Made by a program: the position numbers and the translations under genes
Shown: in pieces, positions 1 through 48,237 of the stretch
How positions within the stretch are numbered: the first letter of the stretch is position 1
Layout: each line of letters opens with the position of its first letter
Source of the DNA: Sclerodactyla briareus
Lineage: Eukaryota; Echinodermata; Holothuroidea; Dendrochirotida; Sclerodactylidae
Length of the DNA: 64,000 bases
NCBI GenBank assembly: GCA_026419785.1
Contig: JAODTK010001699.1
Location: forward strand, 248,001-312,000
Direction of reading: 5' to 3'
Notes under the pieces: generated by a model
Seen by the model: the letters and a program-made list of their open reading frames with translations, nothing else
Database searches by the model: none
What the model was told of the DNA's origin: nothing

Positions 1-1048
1 ACCACTTGTCGAAACATTTTCGGTTGTCGACCTTTTGTGGGGGTTGGCCAATTTTACATTGAATTACTTTGGGACAGGGCACTGTTGTGGTCTGATAACA
101 CAAACGTTCAGTTACGTGATCATGTCATAACAATGTGATTCATATTCAACCGTGAAAATCTGGTGCACCTAACTTCCATATGAAATTGCTCAAAGATAGG
201 GTATCTTCAGGATACGGCCTACTTACTAGATGACATACCTGCCAAAACAAAAGGCTATTGTAAGTACTATTCTGTGACTAATTCCCTTCCATGCACATCG
301 GGCTTATCAGACAGAGTTACACTGAGAAGACGAGTGCCAACTAATGACTGATACAGGGTAACATAACTCAATATTATACATGCAATCAAAGCTTACTTGC
401 CATTACTCAGACTGAACTTTGTTAAGATGTTGTTGAGGGTGCTCTGTGTTCTCAAAAAATAATAAGCGTTCACGATAGAATCTTTCAGGTGAATTCTTAG
501 GAAATCATGAAAATTATTCAAAAACCAAAAAATATTCTAAATATGACAGTAGTTGATAGTTTGACAGCATGATAACAGTACCGAAAATATGAAGGAGCAG
601 GTGCCTTACATCAAACTCGTAAATACATAATTATAAACTGTCACAATCTAGGGACATTATTGCTTCAATATTTACAATCTTCCTCCTCCAAAACCGAGGC
701 CCAATAAGTGGTATAGACAATGTCCGGGAGGGGGGAGGGGAAGGGGCTAACCCGTATTGCACCACCAAAATTATTGAAAGTTTAGCAGTTGAAAAACATC
801 ATATCCAAATGAGAATCTTGTTTGTCGCCAGCCTCTGGGGCAGGCCCTCTCAACCATCTTTGGTGACACCACACCACTCACAATGCTTCACTCGTTCCAT
901 TTTTAACACAATTGGGAATTGCTTTCAACAATTTTGTGTCATGCAGATACGGCGTTTAATCCTTGAGACTGATATTGCAGCTCTAATTCGTTTTTTTGCA
1001 GTCTTGATGGTATGGCTTCCATATACTGGCACAGTATATAAGCGGGGC
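1..1048. other. no recognisable gene
   Basis: AT-rich sequence to the right of nothing known; short frames at 809-1105 show no domain and overlap the start of a repeat. It lies downstream of the 3' end of GOT1. I see no gene or RNA signal. Confidence 0.5.
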
Positions 1049-1446
1049 CTAAGGCCTAGGATTCCATTAGATGCGTATGGTATGTCGAAAATCGCCTTTA
1101 CGTGAACTGAGCGGGGGCTAGTGTTTGAATATGTTCTATTAGTTTGCAGAGATGGATATTGTGTTGAATAGAGCCAAAATTCATGATAAATGAAAGAAAA
1201 CAAGCCGTATGGCGAAATAGCCACATTTACCAATGGGTCGTGTGGATGCGTATCCCCGCGAATGAATTCTATGGAATATCTTCCATAAAAAGCCAAGCAA
1301 CGACAATTGCATGGGCTGCTGCCTTTTTATGGTCTTTTCGGATACACTTATAGTGTTTTCACTTCTGAAACAAACGTTGTTTTCTTAAATATGTGATTTT
1401 CACACCCAGCCCGGATACGCATACGCATCTATGGAATCCAAGCCTA
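1049..1446. mobile_element. ~0.4 kb MITE, family A, copy 1
   Basis: Both ends carry the same terminal inverted repeat: GGATTCCATTAGATGCGTATG on the left and its complement, CATACGCATCTATGGAATCC, on the right, with TTAGGC-like outer bases. The inside matches the 3374-3794 copy in opposite orientation (for example GTGAACTGAGC..GGGGCTAGTGTTT). No transposase is present, so it is non-autonomous. Superfamily not assigned. Confidence 0.75.
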
Positions 1447-1630
1447 ACTGTTTTGTTGGATAGGCAATCTCCTTGACTGCTGGTAATTGACAGCTATTAA
1501 TTTATTCAGAGCAGTCCTAGGACTTTGTTGGCACTGGAATGGAAGTGTTTTCTCTATGGTCTGCTCAGTTTATGAAGAATACTTACAGCAAAGTAAACAC
1601 AGCTCTCCACAGTTTCTAGTGGCCTGCCGT

Positions 1631-2127
1631 TCATCTGGTATGTTGAATAACAAGGATTTCTCCTATGCATGAAATACATAGCGTAACATTATCAAGATTA
1701 AATTTCATTCCCCAGTCCTTGTCCCACCTACAAAGTCTATCAATATCCTCTTGCAAGTCCGATGTATCATTCCTATCTTCAATTTGCCGGTATAGGATAC
1801 TGCGCGTAGTCAAACTTGGGACATTATTTTCTTGGGCAAGTTGTTGAGGTATGTGATAATAGTAGGAGTTTCCGGGACGTTCGCATGGAACACCAGTTTT
1901 TATGGAAACAGAGGGAGCTGTTACACTTTCGAGAAGCACTTGCTGTGAGCATTTTGTGTGAAAGTTACAGATCCATGTGTGGAGAGACCCTGTGATCCCC
2001 ACATGTTCAATGGGAGTCTTTGATAGAGTACGAGGTCGAAAACTTTGCTGAAGTCCATGATTACCACACCTGCTTGACCTTGCCTGTTCAGAACTTCACA
2101 AAATCTTGGGCTCGTTGAGTCCCACAT
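1631..2127 (-). mobile_element. LINE reverse transcriptase fragment
   Basis: Minus strand frames show VVIMDFSKVFDLVLYQRLPL (the first catalytic-Asp block, usually DFSKAFDxVPH), SKCFSKV / CSQQVLLESVTAPSVSI followed by GVP, then LYRQIEDRNDTSDLQEDIDR, LCRWDKDWGMKFN. These are the middle blocks of a CR1/Jockey-type RT. The FADD core is not readable and several shifts break it, so this is an old, 5'- and 3'-truncated piece about 500 bp long. Confidence 0.82.
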
Positions 2128-2556
2128 TAGTGACCACTCCGGAATCCGTATTGCTCATCTTCAATGTGGAATAAATTATAACGTTCAAAATGACCCATAA
2201 TATTTGTATGTATTATATGCATTATATGTATTATAAGCTTACACACAGAGGGTAATCAAGGTTGAGCATGACACCTCATTTAGCCGACTCTGATTACCGA
2301 TCACATATCAGAGTTACTGTGAAGTGTGAATGAATGACGCATGGACGCTACAGTGTCTTCCAAATGAGAGTGACAAAACTGGAGCAAACTCCAGCTATCA
2401 AGAGAGCCCCATAGATCTGCAGACCATATGGGTGGTGCTGTTCAAGACTACACATAGCACTGAGACATCAACAAACTTAGATATACAGTGTTAAGTAGTA
2501 CAAGTGAGTACTTGGAGCAGTAAATCAGTTTATTATTGCCTTGTCCATGGCACTAC

Positions 2557-2575
2557 CCCCCCCCCCCCCCCCCCT
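2557..2575. repeat. poly(C) run
   Basis: An uninterrupted run of about 19 C, one of roughly twenty long G or C runs in this window. Confidence 0.9.
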
Positions 2576-2660
2576 CCCTTCAGCCTACAGAGGATATTTG
2601 TTGGAGTGTGTAGGACAATATAGAATAGCCCAAGCCTCTGTCACAAAATGAATCGCCACC

Positions 2661-2867
2661 ACGAGGTATGTCATTATACAAAGTATGTCCTCATACAAGA
2701 TATGACGCCATATGAGGTAAGTCGCACATGAGGTATGTCGTCATACGAGGTATGTCCACATACGAGGCATGTCCACATACGAGGTATGTCGTCCTACAAG
2801 GTATGCCGTCAAACGAGGTATGTCGTCATAGGAGGTATGTCATCATACGAGGTATGTCGTCAGAACT
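2661..2867. repeat. 17-bp tandem array
   Basis: About twelve copies of a 17-bp unit close to GAGGTATGTCGTCATAC, with variants such as GTCCACATAC. Each unit contains GTATG and CATAC arms that could fold into a small hairpin. A short frame across it is a by-product of the repeat. Confidence 0.9.
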
Positions 2868-3373
2868 CATTTAACAGAAACAGCTTCCACCAGTGGTTAC
2901 CTCCAGCAAGGTCAAAGTGTTCTGGCTGAACACTGGCATTTCTTTCAGCATTTTTTTTGTGAGCTCACTTCTATAAGAAACACATGGTAAATCTAGACCT
3001 CGTCAATGTTGGTTGGTGTGTAGTGGAAGTGTCTATGTAAAGTAATGGACATGCAATTATATTTTCACACAGGTAATATGGTTTTCCCTTATTTTCCCTT
3101 ATTAGGTACTTGGAAAAGCCCTGACCCCTTTGACAGAAAAGGCCCACTTATCACAGCATGCTATTATATTGTATAGGTAGAGAACGCTGATGCAGTGGTA
3201 AAGCGTATCGAGTTTGCCCATCAAGAGGTGATTAAGAGCAAATGACCGCGAAGCACCTGGAGATGTGAGTCTCACATATGAAGCACTATACCAAAATCAT
3301 TATGGACATGATACCAAAATTGAATGAACCAAGTTGTTGAAAGCCAGTATGAGCAGGGCATAATTTAACTGGA

Positions 3374-3794
3374 ATAGGCCGGGATTCCATAGATGCGATA
3401 TGGGTGCTTGGCTGGATTGAAAATCATATATTTACGGGAAGGAACGTTTGTTTCAGAAGAGAAAATACTGTAAGACTATGCGAAAAGACCATAAAAAGGC
3501 AGCAGCCCATGATCATTGTCGTTGCTCGGCTTTTCAAGGAAGATATTACATAGAAGTCACCTGCGGTGATACAAATCCGTATACGCATTGGTGCATGTGC
3601 CTTATTTCGCCTATTCAGCATTGGTTTGCTTTCATTTAAAAAAAAAAAAAATTTGCCTCTGTGGAACCAATATCTGTTCTCGCAAAAACTAAATAGTACA
3701 TATTGAAACACTAGCCCCTGCTCAGTTCACGTAAATTGGTGATTTTTCACATGCGTAACGGACCCGCGTACACATCTTTGGAATCCTAGCCTAA
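3374..3794. mobile_element. ~0.42 kb MITE, family A, copy 2 (inverted relative to copy 1)
   Basis: The left end GGGATTCCATAGATGCGATA and the right end ACACATCTTTGGAATCC are inverted repeats and match family A at 1049. Inner sequence such as AACACTAGCCCCTGCTCAG is the reverse complement of the left part of copy 1, so the two copies face opposite ways. It lies about 200 bp beyond the GOT1 stop codon and could fall in the 3' UTR. Confidence 0.78.
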
Positions 3795-4048
3795 GCATAG
3801 CAGTTTGCTAGTCAAATTAGCATGTCTGTCATCATTCCTCTAGTTGGTTAGCACATCCTGTGAATAATCAGTACACAACAAAGTTGCAAAATTACTATTC
3901 ATATCAAGGAGTGCTAACAAAAAAGAAATTGCCTTAATTAGGCCCCGAATATAAATAATAATATGAAGTTGCAAACACAGCTTGGGTGTGAGCCGACTGT
4001 CAAAGCTGCATCTTGAAGAAGACGATTGGGGTGGGGGTGCCCCCCTCC

Positions 4049-39934
<35,886 letters not shown>

Positions 39935-39939
39935 CTGTG

Positions 39940-41754
39940 ATGACAAGACATACACGAACCCTGGTAACACCCAAGTGGCCCATCATCGGTCCTGAGCTGA
40001 GGGTGTTAAATTCAACAAGGCGAAGGTAAACAGGAGGAATTCTATACAAATTGCCTGGCTATACTATGGGTAGATTGGTGTCAGAAATTGATGGGATCAG
40101 CCTCTGAAGTAAGGAAAGAGATGAACAGTGTCCTTGAGTACATTTTTCTACAACTGTCCAATGGCATTTGGCACGAGTCTGGTGGTTAAAATAGAAGTGA
40201 TTTGGACAATATTCTTTGCTTTCTTCCTGGATGTTGAGGCCTAATTACTTCGGGAGAGAAACTTACAGGAGAAGTGTGAAACAGCTGCACAAATTCACAG
40301 CTGTGATTCCGATGGAGCCGAACTTTATCATGAAATTTAGGACTTGCAGGATGCTGCTGAGGACAAGTCGGAACAATGACAGTGACATCGAATCACCGGA
40401 GACACCAATGGACCATTAAATTTTCTTGTGTCCTATGGGAACGTTTGCCCAATCTTGCAGAAGACCTGCACTATAATATGCTTACAGTGGCTTATCAGGT
40501 AGAATCCATGCCGATTGTCCTTTAATTCAGCAAACTGAAGGCGCTTAAAAATTACTTTGGTCAACAATTCTCCAGCTTGACTTAGCACTTAGCTCTCATA
40601 GTATCGAAAGTGAGGGAATTCAGAGAGCTGAACATGGAAAGCATGATTGACACATTCTAGAGGGCAACAGACCTGGATGTTTTTGGGATGTCTCGTTAAC
40701 ACGGAGGCTGTACAGGGCTTTCCCGAGGTTTAAACTTGCCCCAACTGAAAGTACATGAAACAAATATTATCCTCCTAAAAACGAAGGATACTATTCAATA
40801 AAAAAAAGGTGAAATGTGGTCAGTGAAAATGAAATGTACTGAGAATAGTGTAAGTGGGGTAGGGTGAGGTAGGGTATGGTAAGCGGCGCTGGCGATTCTT
40901 ACCCATCGGTCCCGTCAATGTAGCGCCTGGTCATTGTTTAGTATGCACTACTGGTCGCACTATTTCCATTACCATGTTGCCCAGCACAACGAGCCAACAG
41001 CAGTATTTGCATCTAAATATCCGCTAAGGTGCGGGATCGCGCGTCTGGCGCACGAAACTAAATCCACAAAAATAATTATCATATTGGGAAGGTCCCCACA
41101 CTGGTTCCACAATAGGAATATAATTTTGCACTGTTTTCAACCATTCACGATCTCGGTAAAGGTACTTCCGGCACAATGTATGCATCCTCATATCATTGTG
41201 TGTCAAACACTTGTAACGCTGCAGAGCATGAAGAGAAAACACATTTTTCAGCCCACACATCGATAATGTTCGATTGACATGCATGTTGGGTAGAACGTGT
41301 ATGTACACCATTCTATTTTAACCTGTTAATTGGATCAAAGTCACTGTAACATAAAGTTGAAATCTGCAATCTGAAAGCTTTAAAAAATCCATCAAATAAT
41401 GAAACAGGCATGTGATGGGTTGATACAAACACATTTCACAAAGATTGAATCGTGTTATTCGCAAGGTGTCTTCAGATAACCACTTTTCTGATCCTAGGCT
41501 AAGTGTGGTTCCCTGTACAAAATCATAGCAAGCTAGTCAGCTTAGTGATCTGGCCTGCTACCTTGTGGGAATTAGTGGAGCCATTGAAATTTATCATTTT
41601 TGTTTTTTTATTTATTCACACAAGACGGGAGAACATTCACTATGGGCCCAGACCATGTCGCCGTTGAAGGATTTGCCCTTTCGGGGACAGTCATGTTGCT
41701 ATGGATGGAAGCATGGAATGGTATGGCATGGGTGTTTATCCCCAGGTACCCACG
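39940..41754. other. no recognisable gene
   Basis: Upstream of the most 5' GOT1 exon found. A plus frame at 40216-40419 has no known domain. No match to the missing GOT1 GVGAYR/PWVLP exon was seen. Confidence 0.4.
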
Positions 41755-43055
41755 CCTATATACAGTGTAACTTGTGTAGCACAGTTTTGCAGTGCAGTCG
41801 ATTGGAAGTCAGAGAGACAAACTTGGGCCAAGAGGGAGGCTGTAACCCCTAAGGCTGCATGGTTATTCGGTTAACCGAGAAAACTGGAAGACTCGGTGTC
41901 GGATTTGACTCGGTGTTTTCAATTTTGCAGAAAAAAAACAACTGTAAACCCGAAAAAACTGAGTGGCCCGACGCCACGTCAAAAACCGAGTCATCGCAAA
42001 AATCCTGCACACATCCACACTCGGTTAGCGTGGAACACAGCCCTGAAGGTCTTTGAAACGTGTGGGCTACATTATGGAATGAATGAAGCGTGATTAATTA
42101 GAAATTGTTGGATAAAACAATTAACATTAAGGGTAGCATTGATTCGGTTGCTTTTACAGCTACTTTTGATCGTGCGTTGCTTCCGTTTTGCTTTGCTAAA
42201 TAAGCACAATTACGTTGTGGGGGCTTAAAGTAATATGCACTATTGACTGTTTTGTACTGTGCATGTGCGGCGCCGGGCGACATCATAGGTACGTGTGGAA
42301 GATTAGTAGTTTTTTTTTGTTTTGTTATTCTGCAACGTTGCATGTTTCAATAGAGACACATGGGTAGATGCTCTTTTCAGCGTTTATTTCATTATTTGTT
42401 CATTCCCCCATATCATTATGGAACAGGTTGTCTGATTGATGAAAAGGATTGGCCTCATTTACACAGCTAACAATTGTATCTAACATACGTGAACTAGAAA
42501 ATGTCGGGCGGGTAAAACCGCCAACGTAATATATCCCCGCTCTCTTATTCGAGAAAGTTGGTGAACATGAAACCGGGACAATATTCTGGAGAGAAGACAT
42601 TTAATAGCTTGTTAAGCGACAACGTGTACAGTACATGGGTCATTCATAATCACTTGTTAATTGTATGACAGCCCCGACCAGACGTGCGTCCTTAAATAAC
42701 ACATTTATTCAAATTCGACCTTTAACCACATGGCCACACTGACAGAGGTCAAATTCCGGTAGAGGTCACACCATGCAGTCAACAATTATATCACAAATGG
42801 TGAACCATCCACCATTCGCAGATATTAAGATTATCCGATGTTATAGCCAAAATCAGTTTTTGACCCCCTCATTGACCTTGAAATGACCTTTATAATGATA
42901 TGACAGTGTTTATGAGAGTGGTTACTCTCCATGTGAGACACCCACTACCTATGAGCATTTTTCATTATGATGAAAACACTAACCCCAGTGGCTATGCCGA
43001 AAATACTAAATCATTTTTGACCCCCCAATTGACACTTAATGTACCTTCAATGACC
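41755..43055 (+). repeat. segmental tandem duplication, copy 1 (blocks A-B-C)
   Basis: Block A (41755-42060) starts CCTATATACAGTGTAACTTG and contains CGGTTAACCG and a series of ACTCGGT motifs. Block B (42080-42660) has TTGGATAAAACA, GCTTTTACAGCTA, TACTGTGCATGTGCGG. Block C (42690-43050) is itself a short array of ~150-190-bp units with TGACCTTGAA.TGACCTTTA.TGA. All three recur in copy 2. Confidence 0.85.
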
Positions 43056-43059
43056 ACTG

Positions 43060-45245
43060 CCTATATACAGTGTAACTTGTGTAGGCAACGTTGTTGCATT
43101 CAGTCGATTGGAAGTCAGAGAGACAAACTTGGGCCCAGAGGGAGGCTGTAACCCCTAAGGCTGCAATGGTTTATTCGGTTAAACCGAGGAAACTGGAATG
43201 AACTCGGTTTCAGTTTGACTCGGTTCAAAATTTTGCAGAAAACCACAAAAAACTGTAAAACCAAAAAAACTGAGTCGCCCGACACCCCCAACGGTCAAAA
43301 CCCGAGTCATCGCAAAAATCTGCACACATCCACCTCGGTTAGCGTGACAGAGCCCTGAAGGTCTTTGAAACCAATCATGTATATTATTGGCATGCCATGC
43401 TGCCGCATATAACTTAATGATTTGTCTCTTAGGACGGGAGTATGTGTACCTCCTTGCATCATTGAAAATCATAGTGATCTATAGAACCTATCATTTTAAT
43501 TATGCTGTTGTCTCTGTCTCTGTTTCCTTTCTTTACATTACGCCATAGTCTATAAAGTACATAATACTCTCAATTATTGTTGCTAACGTTTACTCTTTCA
43601 CCTTTCGAGACAGGTAAGTAAATTAAGACATTTCTTGTGTTGCATGTTAGGCACGCCCCATTCAGTTTGGACTGTTTTCCATATTAAGGTCACACAACTC
43701 ATCAGAGTGCGGTGACGTGTGTAGCACTGTGTACTAATTCTGACAGCTTCTCATGCCCTGAAAATCATTGAAATATTATCAGTTATCACCTCGAGGCACG
43801 TAACGTATGCACGAAAATCTCACGTGCATGAAACCACAGAATAACTGCATGAAGCATTCGTCGTGTGTACATTACTCCTCCCGAATATCTCAGGCCCACC
43901 AGCCCTGGACTTTGCAGCTTTTATCGTACTGTAATATAAACTGCATGCCTGTCACTCTAGCCACGTCTCCCTATGCTTGCAACTACGTTCAGACATAGCC
44001 CTTCTGAACACGTGGTCCCCGATCCCACTGACAATTTACAGTTCGCTCGCACGCTCCTATGAGTGATCGACCAACTTTATTCACGATCATCGAATCCCTG
44101 ATACTGGCAATATAATTCGCGTGGGCTAACAATTATATGAATGAAGTGAACGTGAGAATTAGGAAATTGGTTGGATAAAACATTTACATTAGGTTTAGCA
44201 TTGATTTGGTGGCTTTTACAGCTAATTTTAGAATGTGCCTTGCTTTCTTTCCGTTTTCCTGCTTGCTAAAATAATCACATACGTTGGGGCTTACTAAGTA
44301 ATTGCACAGGATCTGTTTGAGTGTTTGTACTGTGCATGTGCGGGACCGGGCGTACATACATAGGTACGTGTGGAATAATATAGTAGTTTTTTTTGGTTTT
44401 TTTGTTCTTTCTGCAAACGTTGCAATGTTCAATAGAGACACATGGTATGATGCTCTGTGCAGGTTATTTGCAATTATCTGTTCATTCCCCCATATCAGAA
44501 TGGAACAGGGTCTGTTGATGAAAAGGATTGGCCTGCATTGTACACAGCTAACATAGTGTACTAGACATAATGAACAGAAAATGTTCGGGCGGTAAACGCC
44601 ACTTAAATATCCATCCCCCGCATCTCTTTATCAAGAAATTGGTGAACATGAAACCGGACAATATTCTTGGAAAAAAATTTATAGACTTGTTAGCGACCAC
44701 GTGGTACGGTTAAATGGTCATTCACATAATGCACGTTGTTTTAATTGTATGACAGCCGGACAGTGCGTCATTAAATCAACCATCTATTCAGATTCGACCT
44801 TTAAAACCACATGGCCACACGACAGAGAGGTCAATTCAGGTCAGAGGTCACCAACACACTGCAGGGTCAAAATTATATTACAATGGTTAACCATCCATCC
44901 TTCGCAGAAATTCAATTCTCCGATGTTATAGCCAAAATCAGTTTTGGACCCCTCAGTGACCCCGATGACCTTTAATGATATGACATGTTTTTAGGAGAAT
45001 TGTTACTCTTCCATGTAATACATCCACTTCCTAAGAGCATTTTGCATTCTGATGAAACACACCCAGTGCTATTGCCGAAAAAATACTAAAATTCAGTTTT
45101 TGACCCCTAAGTGACCTTGAATGAACCTTAATGACCATGGGCGTTTTTTATGAAATTGTTAACTCCATGTGATGCATCCACTCCTAGTCGCATATTGCAT
45201 TCCAATGCAACATTTCCAATGTTAGTGCAAAAAAGGTATAAATTG
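43060..45245 (+). repeat. segmental tandem duplication, copy 2 with an extra ~0.75 kb
   Basis: Block A recurs at 43060-43375, block B at 44135-44750 and block C at 44780-45240 (TTCAGATTCGACCTTTAAAA, CAGTTTT.GACCCCT.AGTGACC). Between A and B there are ~750 bp (43376-44134) absent from copy 1, so one copy gained an insertion or the other lost it. Confidence 0.82.
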
Positions 45246-46488
45246 AACTTTGACCCTTGTAACTACCAAGTGAGTATGTAACCGATCGAAGCGGGAGTTT
45301 TGTTTATCTCCATAAAGCACTAGCTTGCGCCGTTTAACGTGTACACGTTAAACGACTGTTGCGCCGTTTTAAAAGTTTACAATTTTCCCGTAGTGTAAAA
45401 CGGAAGTGGGAAAAATCCCTGAGACTTCCCACCACATTGTTGTCACCCAATAATGAAAAATTGTCTTGCCACACTGTTTTCCAGTCTTACAAAGATTTTC
45501 CTTCCACGACTCCTTACTTAACCGGAACCAGGACTATTGCAGTATCGCACTCTTAATGCGCAGGCAAAAGCACACACACGCACATGCAAGCATGGCTACA
45601 TGGTATACGTCCCATGTGTCCATCTCCAGTATAACAACACTGGCGAAGACGCAATCTCACTTAGCGACGCTTACTAATACTTTATTGATGTGCTAGTCGT
45701 TACGTACTCAGATCCGGAAATGGGCAAAAAATCATTGCAAAACTTTCATTTTTATTGTTATATTCACCAATTACCCAATTCGTCAAGGTTATTCACTTGC
45801 AATCATATCGCTGTAAATGTTTATCGAGGATCGACCAATCGAGATACGAGTCTGTAAACCTACACAGTCGATGAAACTCACCATTGACGTTAAGTGTTGC
45901 TCGAAAGTTCCGATTTGGTGTTCTCTGTGGCCGACTTGGTATTGCTGCTGCTGTGCGCTCACTCAGTACATTTACGTAACCCTGATCTTGTGATGCACGT
46001 GCACTGCATGCATGCATGCATAGAATACTGTTGACATAACTCTACTACCTAACAAGCATACAGAATTCACTATCGTGTAAACCCGTCAAGGGCCTTGTAA
46101 TGCAGCTGTAGTAGATCATTACCACGTGGAGTAGGCCTACTGTGTCTGTTTTCGCGCACAACAAAATGGAGATCGTATTACTTCTCAGGTGACTATACTA
46201 TTGAACCCATATTCTCAATTCGCCGCATATACAACAATACACAGCGATAAATGTGGCGTAACACACACACAGTTTGCTGCACTGATCCCCTGTTACCGTC
46301 GGTGGAACGATGATGTAATTCAGATCCGAATGGTCGCTATCCGTGTAAACGTTAAACGGTTGAGATAACACACACGACCGTTTTAACGTTTTCTTATTAA
46401 ACGGAACCGACAGACTATAAACAACACAAAGCTCAATCACATATCCAAAAATAACCAGTTTTTAATTTTTTTGCCCGTAACTCCTTAA
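45246..46488. other. ~1.2 kb insert between block C copies
   Basis: This sequence separates the block C of copy 2 from a third block C. It holds a perfect 24-bp palindrome at 45331-45354 and, near the other end (46350-46405), CGTTAAACGG and CCGTTTTAACG motifs. That suggests an inserted element with related ends. A minus frame at 45793-46017 (RPQRTPNRNFRATLNVN, then a GTGAGT) could be an exon but no family is recognised. Confidence 0.45.
45331..45354. repeat. perfect 24-bp palindrome
   Basis: Each half is CGTTTAACGTGT and the two halves are exact reverse complements with no spacer. Confidence 0.95.
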
Positions 46489-46960
46489 ATAAAATAAGCA
46501 CATTTATTCAAGATTCGACCTTCACCCCACATGACCAACCTACAGAGGTCAAATTCAGGTCATAGCTCACACACATGCGCAACAATTATATCACAAGGTG
46601 AACCCAGCCACCCTTCGCGATCATTCAATTTTCCGATTATAGCCCGAAAACAGTTTTTCCACATCCTAGTGACCTCGAAATGACCTTTAATGATATGCAA
46701 GTGCTATGAGAATTGTTTACTCCTCCATGTGATACATCCCTCCCGGAGCATTTTGCCTTCTGAGGAACACACCCAGTGCTATTGCCTAAAAAGTCAAATC
46801 GTGGTTTTGACCCCTAAGTGACCTTTAATGACCTCAATTACATGGCGGTTTTTAAAAAATTGTTACACTCCATTTGATGCATCCACGCCTAGAACATATT
46901 GCATTCCAATGACATGTCCAATGTTATGGCGAAAAAAGTATTAACTCTCTTTTGGACTGA
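46489..46960 (+). repeat. third copy of block C
   Basis: AAGCACATTTATTCAAG, TTCGACC, AGAGGTCAAATTCAGGTCA and CAGTGCTATTGCC match 42.7-43.05 kb and 44.78-45.24 kb. Blocks A and B are absent. Confidence 0.8.
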
Positions 46961-47329
46961 TCAGGAACCAGCTAATATTTGCAAATAGTCCCCACAAATG
47001 TTCCCTCAGTGATCATGATGCTATGGAATAAATTTATCAGGACTGGTATAGGTCCTATTCACACAGGTCCCTGGGCACACGGCCAAAACCATAATATCCC
47101 CGAACAATTACAGTGTTGGGGGGATATAATGAGGGGGGCCTAACACTGCTGGATTATCACTAATGGCATTAACTCGTTAAAGTCATGGAAACCCATAATA
47201 ATAAGATCACCCTGACTTGTGTTTCTTATGATTGTTTTTATTAGAATTACAATTCATTACTAACAAAAAATGCCAAGGATATACAGATCCTTTGGAACTG
47301 GAGATACCGTATTATTATTGCGCCTGAAG

Positions 47330-47901
47330 TTAATACTCACTCTCGGCGGGACCGTGTTTGGGCTTCACTGAGTAGTTACGTTCCCCCTTGGCGCGAATAC
47401 CATTTGTTTGATGTTGACGCAATCCAGTGTCAACCGAAAAAAAACGGTTTGACTCGTTATCAAATCGGGAACGGACCGTATTGCTCAGGAACAACCGTGC
47501 AGCCGCAGTAACCTCCTTATCAAACACATCCTAGTGTTAAAAACGGCAGATGTGGCAATGTTCCGGCGGTACTGCATGGTAACCAAAACTGTTGATCTAT
47601 TTTCTGAGAACCCCCCCACTTGATTTCTCCAAATCCCCCTTTTGTGAGGGGGGAATTCCTCCCACATTTTGAACCTAGCGTAAACGGATTCGATATGACC
47701 GATATCTTTGACCTACTTCCATTACAAGCCTTGTTCCTCAGCTCCGCATTTGGCGCGACTTATCACGAAATTCACTCTTCGAGCATCGTGGTTAAGTTTC
47801 GGCAGCAAGATAACTATTTAAACAACGTAACGAGTAGCAGACTACTAGGCCATAAGGTGTTGCGATGTCAGTTGTCAAGACAAGAGTTGGCATATATATA
47901 A
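47330..47901. other. unassigned short frames on both strands
   Basis: Minus 47330-47527 (DKEVTAAARLFLSNTVRSRF) and plus 47620-47901 (FGATYHEIHSSSIVVKFRQQ) look more protein-like than their surroundings, but I match neither to a family and see no paired splice sites. Confidence 0.25.
47605..47683. repeat. C-run element shared with 32950-33032
   Basis: ACCCCCCCACTTGATTTCTC, AAATCCCCCTTTTGTGAGG, GGGGAATTCCTCCCACATTT then CCTAGCG. Same orientation and order as at 32.95 kb. Confidence 0.5.
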
Positions 47902-48237
47902 AACTTAGCGGGATTACTGACATTTGTTAACTATGCAATGCTGTAGTGGTCACGCTGTGATAGAAAGAGGGTGGGGATGTGGGACATTCATGTATATTAC
48001 TTTCTGTTTTTTACTGAACCTTCATATTAAGTATAACTCAATTTACTTTATTGTTTCACACACACTTACTAACCAAAATATTATGTGAATATGTTGATTT
48101 GGGAAATTGGAGTCCTGTATCCCAAAATAGAGCCTGGTTCTCCCCTGATTTTGATTGACTGGGCTCTACCTTTGGGACCACATAGAGCCCGTTCCAAGAT
48201 ACCCTTTATTTTTGTCCCTGGCCTGCCACACAGGGTA

